Below, one piece after another: positions 16,738-25,185 of a DNA stretch of 46,820 bases. Source of the stretch: Gemmataceae bacterium (GTDB lineage: Bacteria; Planctomycetota; Planctomycetia; Gemmatales; Gemmataceae); assembly GCA_003136315.1 (NCBI GenBank), contig PLDW01000441.1, positions 447-47,266 of the forward strand, read 5' to 3'. A model generated the notes under the pieces. That model did no database searches, was not told where the DNA came from, and saw only the letters and a list, made by a program, of their open reading frames with translations. Position numbers and translations under genes: made by a program. Position 1 is the stretch's first letter. Each line of letters starts with the position of its first letter.

Positions 16738-18948
16738 ATGACCACGGATCGCCAACCTTTGCAGTCCACTCCGACTGGTGCTTTCGGCCCCCGGGTGATG
16801 CTGGCAGCCATCCGACGGTCCCCGATCCTGGTGGGGCTCACCATCGTCGCCGCCGCCGCAGCGTTCGCTGGGGTCTGGTTCAACTTGCCCGTCCCCAAGA
16901 TGACCGGATACACGGTCTTCCAGGTGTCAGTCGTCGCGCCGCACGTCCTGTCGCCGCTCGAGAAGCAGGACTTCCACCTGTATCGACAGGGCCAGGCCAC
17001 ACTGGTCAAGAGCCGGTTGGTGCTCACTGGGGCGATGAAGGATCCGGCAGTCGAAGGGTCGTCCCTCCTCCAGAACCGCTCCGACAAGGTCGCAGCCCTC
17101 GAATCCAAGCTCAAGGTCGATTTCAGTCTCGGAACAGAATTCATGCGGCTCACCCTGGAAGGGGACAATCCAGATGAGTTGAAGCAGATTCTCGACGCAG
17201 TTGCCCAGAGTTACCTCAACAATGCCGTGAACAAGAAGCGAAACCAGTTGCGAGAGCGACAGGAGCAACTCCAGAAAGCCGAGAAATCGCTCAAAGCTGA
17301 CGTCGAACGGGGGAAGAGGAAGATCGAGAATCAGATTGAGTTACAGGAGACATTGGGCACGGAGGACGGTCGCTTCTACCTCCAGAACCGGCGGTCTGAC
17401 CTCCACAGACGACACCTGGAGGCCGAGTCGGCGATCCGCGAGACCGAGATCGAAATTGCATCGCTAATTCAGGAAAATGCGGCCAAGACCGAGGGCGACC
17501 TGCTACTCCCCATGCTCAATGAGCGTGTGGCGGCAGACCCGGTCGCCCGGCCACTGTTCGAGAAGCGGGACAGGTTGAGAGTTGACGTTGTCGAGACCCG
17601 TCGTCGGCTGGCCCCGGGCAAAGCCTATCCCGCTCTGGAGACAATGGAAAAAGAGTTGAAGAGTCTGGAAGCCGAGTGCCAAACCCACGAGACACGAATC
17701 AAGACCGAACTCCTCGCAGCAATTGCAAAGGCTGCCGAACAGGAGAGCAGACGGGTCCGGGCGAAGTTTGAAAGCCGGCTCCGATTTTGGCAACAACTCA
17801 AGGTCCGGGTCGAGAGTGAACTGAAAGAGTTGAACAACGCAGGAAGCCGTGCCGCGGCGGGCGTGTTTGACCCCGAAGGTGACAGGGCGAAACTGCTCCT
17901 CGACCGGGAACTCCTCAGCCACGTGCAGCGGGAGTTGACCGCGTTCCAGCTCGAAGGGGACGCTCCGGACCGGGTCAGCCGCCTGGAGACCGATGTCACA
18001 CCTGGAGTCGAAGGCCAGCGACGGCTGAAATACTCCGGGATGGCCGGGCTCGCGATCCTGGTCGTCGGGTTGGGAGTGGTCCTTCTTCGCGAGGTCCGAA
18101 ACCCCCGCGCAGCGACCGGGAAGGAACTCTCGGCCGAACTTGGTGTCCCGCTGATTGGGGTCATCCCCTCAATGCCCGCCCTCCCAGCAGGTGAGACGCT
18201 GCATCAGTCCCAGCGTCCGTTTCAGGTCGCACTGACCGAGGCCGTGAACACCGCCCGTACACTCTTGAAGCACGCCAACGAGGCGGGCGAGCCCCCCCGG
18301 GTGATCCTGGTGGCCAGTGCGCTGAGCGGCGAGGGCAAAACCTCCCTCGCGTGCCTCCTGGCTGCCAGTCTCGCCCGGTCCGGTTCGAGGACGGTGCTCA
18401 TTGATGGCGACCTCCGAAGGCCGTCCGTTCACCGGTTGATCGGTGTTCCGGTCGGCCCCGGGCTGGTCAATGTCCTGACTGACCGAATCGAACCACAGAC
18501 GGTGATTCAGCCGACTCATGTCCCCGGGCTATCGGTCCTCGCGGGAGGGAGGTGGTCCGACCGTGTCGTCCCGGCGCTGGCAGGACCACGCTGGGCCGAG
18601 GTCGTGTCCCAACTCAAAATCCAGTACGAATATGTCATCGTCGACTCCTCCCCCATCCTCCCGGTTTCTGACGCCCTGGACCTGGCTCGCCATGTCGATG
18701 GGGTTTTGATCTCGGCTCTCCGCGACGTGACCGAGGTGTCGGCCGTGAAAGAGGCAGTCGCTCAACTTGTCGCCGTCCGGGCCAGGGTACTTGGCATGGT
18801 CATGCACGGCGAGAAATCGCCGTCGTACTACCGCAGCCGCTACGCTTACCAGTATCAATCGGCCGCGAAAGACCCTGCCGATGCCACGGATCCAACCGCC
18901 AAGGCGTCTGCCGATGCGACAGTCCCTGCCGATGCCCAGGCGAACTGA
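16738..18948 (+). CDS. Wzz/Wzc-type chain-length regulator and tyrosine autokinase
   Basis: A 736-residue inner-membrane polysaccharide co-polymerase. The first membrane segment is near residues 29-48. A large periplasmic coiled-coil part runs from about 165 to 405, and a second membrane segment is at about 434-451. The cytoplasmic BY-kinase domain follows, with Walker A ALSGEGKTS at 528-536 (Lys 534), Walker A' VLIDGDLRRP at 553-562 and Walker B VIVDSSP at 633-639. The tyrosine cluster YYRSRYAYQY at 697-706 is the expected autophosphorylation site. A low-complexity Ala/Asp/Pro tail then extends another 30 residues, which is unusual because the cluster normally ends the protein. It would control chain length and open the Wza-like exporter encoded on the other strand. 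Confidence 0.93.
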   Translation: MTTDRQPLQSTPTGAFGPRVMLAAIRRSPILVGLTIVAAAAAFAGVWFNLPVPKMTGYTVFQVSVVAPHVLSPLEKQDFHLYRQGQATLVKSRLVLTGAMKDPAVEGSSLLQNRSDKVAALESKLKVDFSLGTEFMRLTLEGDNPDELKQILDAVAQSYLNNAVNKKRNQLRERQEQLQKAEKSLKADVERGKRKIENQIELQETLGTEDGRFYLQNRRSDLHRRHLEAESAIRETEIEIASLIQENAAKTEGDLLLPMLNERVAADPVARPLFEKRDRLRVDVVETRRRLAPGKAYPALETMEKELKSLEAECQTHETRIKTELLAAIAKAAEQESRRVRAKFESRLRFWQQLKVRVESELKELNNAGSRAAAGVFDPEGDRAKLLLDRELLSHVQRELTAFQLEGDAPDRVSRLETDVTPGVEGQRRLKYSGMAGLAILVVGLGVVLLREVRNPRAATGKELSAELGVPLIGVIPSMPALPAGETLHQSQRPFQVALTEAVNTARTLLKHANEAGEPPRVILVASALSGEGKTSLACLLAASLARSGSRTVLIDGDLRRPSVHRLIGVPVGPGLVNVLTDRIEPQTVIQPTHVPGLSVLAGGRWSDRVVPALAGPRWAEVVSQLKIQYEYVIVDSSPILPVSDALDLARHVDGVLISALRDVTEVSAVKEAVAQLVAVRARVLGMVMHGEKSPSYYRSRYAYQYQSAAKDPADATDPTAKASADATVPADAQAN

Positions 18949-18971
18949 CCACACTGATTCGATAAACGATC

Positions 18972-19670
18972 ATGAAGCCATTGCCAACTATCGGATTTCT
19001 GAGTCTAATCGTCGCATCAGGTGTAGCACACGGAGTGCAGACGTACCGCTGGCGCCCACCAGCGGGGTTTGACCGGATTCAGGAATCCTTGACTGCCATC
19101 CCGTCGACCATTGGCGGATGGACCGCCCGGGAGAACCCATTCGAGCAGGGTGACCTGGAACGTGCCGGAATCCGTTCAAGCGTGTCCCGCGTATATCAGC
19201 AGACCCGGACCGGGAAATCGGTCACTGTTCTGCTCGTTGCCGGGCTCCCGGGTCCCATTGCAGTCCACACCCCGGATGTCTGCTTCCGCGGATTGGGGTA
19301 TGTGCCCCTGGCTGCCCCCGAACCGGTGACCCTTCCCGGTGGCGACACGGATTCCCGGTTCTGGCGAATGGAGTGCCAGAACCTCAGCGGACCGACTCCC
19401 CGCCGACTCATGGTGTACTGGGCCTGGAATGGGGGAGACGGGTGGGAAGCCCCTGACCCCTCCGCTGCCCGCGCCCGCTACGCTCTCCGCCCGGCCCTGT
19501 ACAAGCTGTACTTCGTTACGGATGTAACTGCCGGGAAGAAATCCGATTCGGTCCCGGAATTCGCCCCTCTCTGGCTCCCCGAGGCTGCCCGTGCTCTCCG
19601 TTTCGGAAGTGAATCGCCCCGGGTCGCTGCTGGCCGGCTCTCCCTCGGTCGCGGTCCCGCTTCCTCGTGA
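18972..19670 (+). CDS. EpsI-like exosortase-associated protein
   Basis: A 232-residue protein with an N-terminal hydrophobic segment (about 5-22) and an EpsI-type domain. The key motif HTPDVCFRGLGY at 99-110 matches the HxPxVCxxGxGY pattern of the family. The IGGW near 47-50 and a late YVYWAWN-like segment (LMVYWAWNGGDGW) are also typical. EpsI proteins are often fused to, or encoded beside, exosortases and are linked to exopolysaccharide export. Their biochemical activity is not settled. The gene starts 23 bases after the kinase stop and ends 31 bases before the priming transferase start, so it is within the same operon. The last 30 residues look non-conserved. Confidence 0.85.
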   Translation: MKPLPTIGFLSLIVASGVAHGVQTYRWRPPAGFDRIQESLTAIPSTIGGWTARENPFEQGDLERAGIRSSVSRVYQQTRTGKSVTVLLVAGLPGPIAVHTPDVCFRGLGYVPLAAPEPVTLPGGDTDSRFWRMECQNLSGPTPRRLMVYWAWNGGDGWEAPDPSAARARYALRPALYKLYFVTDVTAGKKSDSVPEFAPLWLPEAARALRFGSESPRVAAGRLSLGRGPASS

Positions 19671-19701
19671 TCAGATGTCCTTATCGCGACAGGAGCGTAC
19701 C

Positions 19702-20478
19702 ATGAGGATCGCCACCGTACCTGCCGAGCCGACCCCCCCTACGATTACTCCCGTCGAGGTCTGCGTTTCGGTCCGGACAACCGAGGTGACCTCGCCCCAG
19801 TGGGTCCGGCCCGCCGTCGAATACGCAACTGTCATCGTCCTGTTTCTCCTGGCCATTCCGATCATCGCCACTGCCGCGATGCTGGTCCGGATCACATCGC
19901 CAGGTCGGGCGATCTACACCCAGTCCCGGCTCGGACGAGGCGGGCGGGAATACACCATCTACAAGCTCCGGACGATGTACCACAATTGCGAGGAGGCCTC
20001 CGGCGTTCGCTGGGCGACCCCGGGCGACCCCCGCATCACTCCTGTCGGCCGAATTCTCCGGGCGACCCACATTGATGAACTCCCTCAACTCTGGAACATC
20101 CTTCGTGGCGAGATGCGACTGATCGGTCCGCGGCCCGAGCGGCCGGAGATCGTCAATGTCCTGGCGACCCGCATTCCCGGCTACCTCCACCGGCTGACGA
20201 TTCCGCCCGGGGTGACCGGCCTCGCCCAGGTTCTCCTTCCAGCCGACACCGAACTTGAGAGCGTCCGGCGCAAGCTCACTCTGGACCGGGTCTACATCCA
20301 GAACCAGGGGTGGTGGATGGATCTGCGAATCCTCGTCGGCACCGGATTCCACGTCCTCAAGGTCCCCACCTGGCTGATCTCCCGGTGTCTGGCTCTGCCG
20401 ATCCCGCAGGCCCAGGCAGAGCCGACCCCGTCGCACGAACACGATCGGTTTGCTGATCGGGAGGGCAGCAACGGATGA
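19702..20478 (+). CDS. priming sugar phosphotransferase (bacterial sugar transferase family)
   Basis: A 258-residue polyprenyl-phosphate glycosyl-1-phosphate transferase. It loads the first sugar phosphate onto undecaprenyl phosphate and so starts repeat-unit synthesis. One membrane segment (about residues 41-63) precedes the catalytic domain: IYTQSRLGRGGREYTIYKLR at 71-90, then THIDELPQLWNI at 122-133 with the Asp125-Glu126 dyad, and MRLIGPRPERPE at 138-149. It is of the short, single-helix type, without the four extra helices of WcaJ or WbaP. The start at 19702 has AGGAG 6 bases upstream. Two earlier in-frame ATGs (19591 and 19675) are less likely, and the first overlaps the EpsI-like gene. 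Its stop overlaps the next start by 4 bases. Confidence 0.92.
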   Translation: MRIATVPAEPTPPTITPVEVCVSVRTTEVTSPQWVRPAVEYATVIVLFLLAIPIIATAAMLVRITSPGRAIYTQSRLGRGGREYTIYKLRTMYHNCEEASGVRWATPGDPRITPVGRILRATHIDELPQLWNILRGEMRLIGPRPERPEIVNVLATRIPGYLHRLTIPPGVTGLAQVLLPADTELESVRRKLTLDRVYIQNQGWWMDLRILVGTGFHVLKVPTWLISRCLALPIPQAQAEPTPSHEHDRFADREGSNG

Positions 20479-21785
20479 GGATGGTGCTGTTCCTCCTGCT
20501 GAACGCTGTCCTGTTCGTGCGGCCAGAAGACCTCTGGCCGACGATCGCCGGCCTCCGAATCTACCTGGTGACAATCCTCATCTGTATGTTAGTCAATGCC
20601 GACCGGCTAGCGTTTGCGCTCTCCGCACCAAGCCTGACTCGCCGCCCGATCGACGTCTGTGTCCTCGGGATGTGGCTGGCGATTGTGCTGTCTGCACTCG
20701 TGCGGTTGAACTTTGACCTTGCGGTCGACTGGTGCGGAGAGTTTGGTAAGGTCGTCGTGTATTACTTCCTCTTCAAAGTCACCCTGGACACCCCTCAACG
20801 CTTCCGGATGTTTCTGGGGTGGGCTGTCGCCCTCACGGCGGCAGCCATCACCGCACCGCTACTCAACTTTTACGACATTGTCACCTTCGACGCAATTGAC
20901 ATTGTCAGTCAGTCTTACAATGATCGTGTCTCAGGCGAAACAATCACCATTTACCGCCTTGCCGGCATCGGCATCTTCGGCGACCCGAACGACCTCTGTC
21001 TCCTGCTCGTCTTCGGGGGGATGTGTTGTTGTTACCGGGCAGCAACGTGTACGGGGTGGGTGGGATCGATCCTGTGGCTTTTGCCCCTGATCCCCTTTGG
21101 CCATGCCTTTGTCTTGACCCAGTCCCGTGGCGGAATTCTCGGCCTCCTCGCCGGGATGGCTGGAGTGATCCTCGCCCGATTCGGTTGGGTTCGGGCGGCG
21201 CCGCTGGTCGCCATCTGTGCACCAGCCCTGGTATTCGCGATTGGTGGCCGACAATCCGACATCGACGCCGGGGATACCGCCCATGAGCGGGTGATGCTCT
21301 GGGCGACCGGGCTCGGTGCCTGGTTAGGCAATCCGTTCTTTTGGCTAACCGGAATCGGAATCGATGAGTTCATCGAAATCTGCCCCCAGGTCGCGCACAA
21401 CTCGTTCGTCCACGCTTATGTTGAGGTCGGCCTGTTCGGAGGGGGGATGCTCTTCGCCGCGTTCTACCTTGGTGGGACAGGGCTGTGGCGGGCCGGCCGC
21501 GACCTCCGCTGCGGAGCCCCGACCCCGTTCACCGTGGCCCTTCCGTATGTCTTCGGGCTGTTGACCGGCTACGCAGCCGGTGCCTTTTCTCTGTCACGCT
21601 CGTATGTCCTCCCGACCTACCTGACCCTGGCGGTGTCCCAGACGTATCTTTCCCTGGCCCAGCCGGTTCCGGTCCCAGGTGATCTGGTCAACACGCGGTG
21701 GATCAAAAAGTTCGCCATGATTGCCATCGGCGGCGCAGCGTTCGTGAAGTTCAGCACACAGATCCTGGGGGTGCTGAACGGATGA
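20475..21785 (+). CDS. O-antigen ligase / Wzy-type polymerase
   Basis: A 436-residue protein with ten or more predicted membrane helices. It carries family hallmarks: YRLAGIGIFGDPNDLCLLLV at 160-179, TQSRGGILGLLAG at 215-227 and AHNSFVHAYVEVGLFGGG at 307-324. The last is the HN-x-y-x-E-x-G motif of the large periplasmic loop. Members either polymerise lipid-linked repeat units (Wzy) or ligate finished glycan to an acceptor (WaaL). The sequence does not tell these apart. It overlaps the neighbours on both sides by 4 bases, so it is translated with the priming transferase and the ABC permease. A run of Cys (CCC near 184) is unusual but sits in a membrane helix. Confidence 0.87.
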   Translation: MRMVLFLLLNAVLFVRPEDLWPTIAGLRIYLVTILICMLVNADRLAFALSAPSLTRRPIDVCVLGMWLAIVLSALVRLNFDLAVDWCGEFGKVVVYYFLFKVTLDTPQRFRMFLGWAVALTAAAITAPLLNFYDIVTFDAIDIVSQSYNDRVSGETITIYRLAGIGIFGDPNDLCLLLVFGGMCCCYRAATCTGWVGSILWLLPLIPFGHAFVLTQSRGGILGLLAGMAGVILARFGWVRAAPLVAICAPALVFAIGGRQSDIDAGDTAHERVMLWATGLGAWLGNPFFWLTGIGIDEFIEICPQVAHNSFVHAYVEVGLFGGGMLFAAFYLGGTGLWRAGRDLRCGAPTPFTVALPYVFGLLTGYAAGAFSLSRSYVLPTYLTLAVSQTYLSLAQPVPVPGDLVNTRWIKKFAMIAIGGAAFVKFSTQILGVLNG

Positions 21786-22693
21786 GCCCACCTGACACAA
21801 CCTCGACTGCTGCCGTACCAACGATTGTTGCCCCAGATCGCCGGGAGTCGGAGATCGCTGCCCCACACCCGGCCGTCCGAACGGTGATCGAGCCCCCTCA
21901 CCAGTGGGAGTGGGTGGATGTCGGCGAACTCTGGCGCTACCGCGAACTCCTCCTCTTCCTCGCCTGGCGGGATGTGAAGGTTCGCTACAAGCAGACGGTC
22001 CTGGGGGCTTCCTGGGCGATCCTCCAGCCGGCCATGATGATGGTGGTATTCACCGTATTCTTCGGTCGGCTTGCCGGTGTTGCGACCGGCGACTTGCCCC
22101 AGCCCCTGTTTTTCCTGACAGGCCTGCTCCCCTGGTTCTTCTTTGCTTCGGCGGTGACTTCTGCCTCCTCCAGCGTGGTCGGGTCCGAGCGGCTGATTAC
22201 CAAAATCTACTTCCCCCGGCTGTGCGTTCCGTTTGCAACGGTACTCGCTTCCGCCGTCGATTTCGTCGTGGCCTGCGGCCTGCTCGGGGTGGTCCTCCTG
22301 TTTTACGGCGTGACCCCGACCTGGAACCTGTTCCTTCTCCCGGTCGCGGCAATGGTGATTGGTGGGCTGGCTGCGGGACTTGGTACTCTCCTAGCTGCCC
22401 TGAACGTCACTTACCGGGATTTCCGCTATGTCATCCCGTTTTTCATCCAGATCGGGATGTTCGCGACACCAACAATCTACAGCCGACCGACCGGGGCAGA
22501 GGGCGAGGCCGTCCACTGGCTGCTCATCCTGAACCCGATGAACGGGCTTGTGGATACGTTCCGCGCAGCGGCCGTCGGTGGGACGGTTCCGTGGGCGGGG
22601 TTTGGAGTCGGAGCGGCGGTCGCCGTGGTCGCGTTATTCGTCGGCTGCCTGTACTTCCGCAAGGTGGAAGACCGATTCGCGGACATCATCTGA
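21782..22693 (+). CDS. ABC-2 type polysaccharide transporter permease (Wzm-like)
   Basis: A 303-residue membrane subunit of an ABC exporter for lipid-linked polysaccharide. After a soluble N-terminal stretch (about 60 residues), the coupling segment LLLFLAWRDVKVRYKQTVLG leads to six predicted helices, with FVVACGLLGVVLLFYGV and the NVTYRDFRYVIPFFIQIGMF segment typical of Wzm/TagG/KpsM-type permeases. The start was placed at 21782, where ATG overlaps the upstream TGA. A longer frame from 21698 lies within the ligase gene. Its partner ATPase is encoded at 23914, with one glycosyltransferase gene in between. It is expected to move glycan to the periplasm. Confidence 0.9.
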   Translation: MSPPDTTSTAAVPTIVAPDRRESEIAAPHPAVRTVIEPPHQWEWVDVGELWRYRELLLFLAWRDVKVRYKQTVLGASWAILQPAMMMVVFTVFFGRLAGVATGDLPQPLFFLTGLLPWFFFASAVTSASSSVVGSERLITKIYFPRLCVPFATVLASAVDFVVACGLLGVVLLFYGVTPTWNLFLLPVAAMVIGGLAAGLGTLLAALNVTYRDFRYVIPFFIQIGMFATPTIYSRPTGAEGEAVHWLLILNPMNGLVDTFRAAAVGGTVPWAGFGVGAAVAVVALFVGCLYFRKVEDRFADII

Positions 22694-22721
22694 TGGGTTG
22701 GGCGCGGACAGGAGGTGGTGC

Positions 22722-23816
22722 ATGTTTACTGGTGGACGTGTGATCGGTTACCTCGGGCCGCCGTCGCCGCACCTGGATGCACTGCGGGCGGTTGTGGAGC
22801 CCACCGGTGGGCGGGTGGTGTTCCTCCCGGACTCGCCCTCTGCTGGTTGCTACCGCGGGCGGTTGTTTGGGCGGACCCGGCGGTGGGCCGCGCAGCTCCG
22901 CGGCACACGGGATCGGGAATTTCTCTGGGAAACCCTGACCACGATCGACCAGGAGAAGGTCGATGTTGTCCTCGCTTACTGGGGAACAAATCCCCTCGCG
23001 GACATCCGCGCGATCCGGGAGGCACGCCCCAACCTGCCCTGCGTACTCATGGCTCTCTGCCATCCCAGCGGCCTGTCCGCCAGCCGGGTCCGGCTTCAAA
23101 ACTGGATGATGCGACGGGCTGGCCGATACTTGAGCGGAATCGTTTACCCCTCCGAGCGGATGGCTGACTATTTCCGGGCCAACGTGTTTGGAGGAAGCGC
23201 CCCACCGGGAATCGTCGTCCGCCCCTGCTGGCCCGGGGCGTGGCATGCGGCCGAACCCACTCAGCCCGTCAGCCACATCCCCGCGGTCGTGTTCCTCGGG
23301 AGGATGGATGGGGGACAGCCGTGTGACGATGTCCGTGAGCAGATCCACAGCGTCACCCAGAGCGGCGTTTTCGTGTGGCACGTGACGGGTGGGAGGAACC
23401 TGGCTGCCGACCGGTTTCGCCGGACCTTCCGGCCGGATTCGGTCGAGGCGGTGATTCGGTTCGCGAATGGGTTCGATGCTGCCCTCGTGTGGTATAACAC
23501 CAGTGTGTGCGCGCGGACCGACCGCTTCGCCCAGACGATTCCGGACCGCCTGATCTCGGCAGTGGCAGCCGGGGTACCGGTCGCCATCCCGCGAAGGGGC
23601 TACGGGGCTTGCTACGAGTACCTGGCGGACTACCCGGCGGTGATCCCCTTCGATACTCCGGCCGAACTGGCCACCGTCCTGTGGGATCGGGACCGCGTCG
23701 CCCAGCTCCGGGCCGCGGCCTGGGCGGCACGGGACTCGTACCGGGCCGAGGAGGAGTGGCCGCAACTCTCATCGTTCCTGGACGATGTGACATCTGGCGT
23801 GACGGGGCGATGCTAA
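22722..23816 (+). CDS. probable GT-B glycosyltransferase
   Basis: A 364-residue protein that looks like a GT-B enzyme of no family I can name. The N-terminal half has IGYLGPPSPHLDALRAVVEP and DVVLAYWGTNPLADIRAIRE. The C-terminal half has AVVFLGRMDGGQPCDDV and IPDRLISAVAAGVPVAIPRR, the usual donor-site helix with a replaced first Glu. The start at 22722 has AGGAGG 6 bases upstream, the best ribosome site in this operon. It is inserted between the ABC permease and ATPase genes, as is common in O-antigen clusters. A terminal-sugar or capping transferase is possible but unproven. Confidence 0.7.
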   Translation: MFTGGRVIGYLGPPSPHLDALRAVVEPTGGRVVFLPDSPSAGCYRGRLFGRTRRWAAQLRGTRDREFLWETLTTIDQEKVDVVLAYWGTNPLADIRAIREARPNLPCVLMALCHPSGLSASRVRLQNWMMRRAGRYLSGIVYPSERMADYFRANVFGGSAPPGIVVRPCWPGAWHAAEPTQPVSHIPAVVFLGRMDGGQPCDDVREQIHSVTQSGVFVWHVTGGRNLAADRFRRTFRPDSVEAVIRFANGFDAALVWYNTSVCARTDRFAQTIPDRLISAVAAGVPVAIPRRGYGACYEYLADYPAVIPFDTPAELATVLWDRDRVAQLRAAAWAARDSYRAEEEWPQLSSFLDDVTSGVTGRC

Positions 23817-23900
23817 TAGCTTGTAGCTAATAGCTTGTAGCTTGTAGCTGATCATCACAGCGTGCTGGCTACCAGCTACGAGCTACAAGCTATCAGCTAC
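23815..23900. repeat. tandem AATAGCTTGTAGCT units forming a 27-bp inverted repeat
   Basis: Two tandem copies of AATAGCTTGTAGCT (23815-23828 and 23829-23842) are followed by a further TTGTAGCT. The 27-base arm 23823-23849 is complementary to 23874-23900 with one mismatch and one G-U wobble, around a 24-base loop. The structure fills almost the whole gap between the GT-B gene and the ABC ATPase gene and ends before the GGGGAG ribosome site at 23902. It resembles a dispersed intergenic repeat family. No second copy was seen in this window. Confidence 0.85.
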
Positions 23901-23913
23901 TGGGGAGATCTTG

Positions 23914-25185
23914 ATGGAGCCGGCGATCCGGGTGACGAACCTGGGCAAACGATACCGGGTGACCGGGGCCGAGAAAGCTCCGTACCGGACGCTCCGGGAG
24001 TCGTTGACGGGTCTGGCAACGGCTCCGCTGCGTCGGCTGATGGGCCGGTCGACCCGAGCGGGGGAGGTCTCGGATTTCTGGGCGTTGAAGGATGTCTCGT
24101 TCGAGGTCCAGCCGGGCGAGGTGGTGGGGATCATCGGACGAAACGGTGCAGGCAAGAGCACGTTGCTGAAGATCCTCAGCCGGATCACCAAGCCGACCAC
24201 GGGACGAGTGGAGATCAACGGCCGGGTCGGGAGCCTGTTGGAGGTGGGAACGGGCTTCCATCCTGAGCTAACGGGCCGGGAGAATGTCTACCTCAACGGC
24301 AGTATCCTGGGGATGAGCCGCAAGGAGATCGACCGGAAGTTCGACGAGATCGTGGCCTTCGCCGAGATCGACCAGTTCCTCGATACCCCGGTCAAGCGTT
24401 ACAGCAGCGGAATGTACGTGCGGCTGGCGTTTGCCGTTGCAGCGCATCTGGAGCCGGAGATCTTGATCGTCGATGAGGTGCTGGCGGTGGGCGATGTGGG
24501 GTTTCAAAAAAAATGTTTGGGACGAATGCGAACTGTGGCGGGGGATGGTCGCACAATTCTGTTTGTGAGTCACAATATTGCCGCCCTACAAAGTCTTTGC
24601 ACTCGCGGAGTCTATCTTGAAGAGGGCAAAATAGCCTGCGATTCTAGCGTAAAAGAGGCTGCAGGACTATACCTTAACAAATCGCAATATTGCCACAATA
24701 GCATTAACTGGGAAAAATCCGTAGCACCTGCGGACAATGGGCTCATACTGATTCGAGCTGCGATATTAGATTATAATGGAGAAGTCGCAACTCGCCTAAC
24801 TTGCCAATCTCCATTGCGCATTATGTTGGAATATAAAGTGACAAAGACGATTCGTAATCTTTCAATCGGATTTGATCTTCAAAATAAGGAAGGTATACTA
24901 GTTTGTGGATCAAATAGTGAGGGCGCACGGGAAACGCATGAACCAGGGAACTATACAGCAGAGTGTAGATTTCCAGGATGGCTATTCAATGAGGATTGCT
25001 ATAAAATTAAATTTATTTTGCATGTAATTGATAGAGTATTACTTGCCACGGATTGGTGCCTTGCATTTGACCTGTACGACGATGAGGGGCATGGGTCTGG
25101 TCGTATCAAAATTCACGGAATCACACGACCTCAGCTCCAGTGGTCCGTGTCTCCAATTTCGTTTGGAACGTCGGAATATGCTTAA
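23914..25185 (+). CDS. polysaccharide ABC transporter ATPase with C-terminal domain (Wzt-like), chimeric
   Basis: A 423-residue ATPase subunit. The nucleotide-binding domain has Walker A GRNGAGKST at 75-83, a signature KRYSSGM at 161-167, Walker B ILIVDE at 183-188 and switch His in FVSHN (217-221). Residues 255-423 form a C-terminal domain in the place where Wzt proteins carry a glycan-recognition module. The start is ATG 23914 with GGGGAG 6 bases upstream, and an adjacent TTG at 23911 is less likely. The DNA is GC-rich up to the FQKKC codons (24502-24516) and AT-rich afterwards, although the protein remains intact. This suggests the gene's 3' part was replaced by recombination. It pairs with the permease at 21782. 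The stop overlaps the next start by 8 bases. Confidence 0.9.
   Translation: MEPAIRVTNLGKRYRVTGAEKAPYRTLRESLTGLATAPLRRLMGRSTRAGEVSDFWALKDVSFEVQPGEVVGIIGRNGAGKSTLLKILSRITKPTTGRVEINGRVGSLLEVGTGFHPELTGRENVYLNGSILGMSRKEIDRKFDEIVAFAEIDQFLDTPVKRYSSGMYVRLAFAVAAHLEPEILIVDEVLAVGDVGFQKKCLGRMRTVAGDGRTILFVSHNIAALQSLCTRGVYLEEGKIACDSSVKEAAGLYLNKSQYCHNSINWEKSVAPADNGLILIRAAILDYNGEVATRLTCQSPLRIMLEYKVTKTIRNLSIGFDLQNKEGILVCGSNSEGARETHEPGNYTAECRFPGWLFNEDCYKIKFILHVIDRVLLATDWCLAFDLYDDEGHGSGRIKIHGITRPQLQWSVSPISFGTSEYA

Noticed and set aside
23815..23900. CRISPR array
   Set aside because: The repeats are adjacent without unique spacers and form an inverted pair. No cas genes are present.
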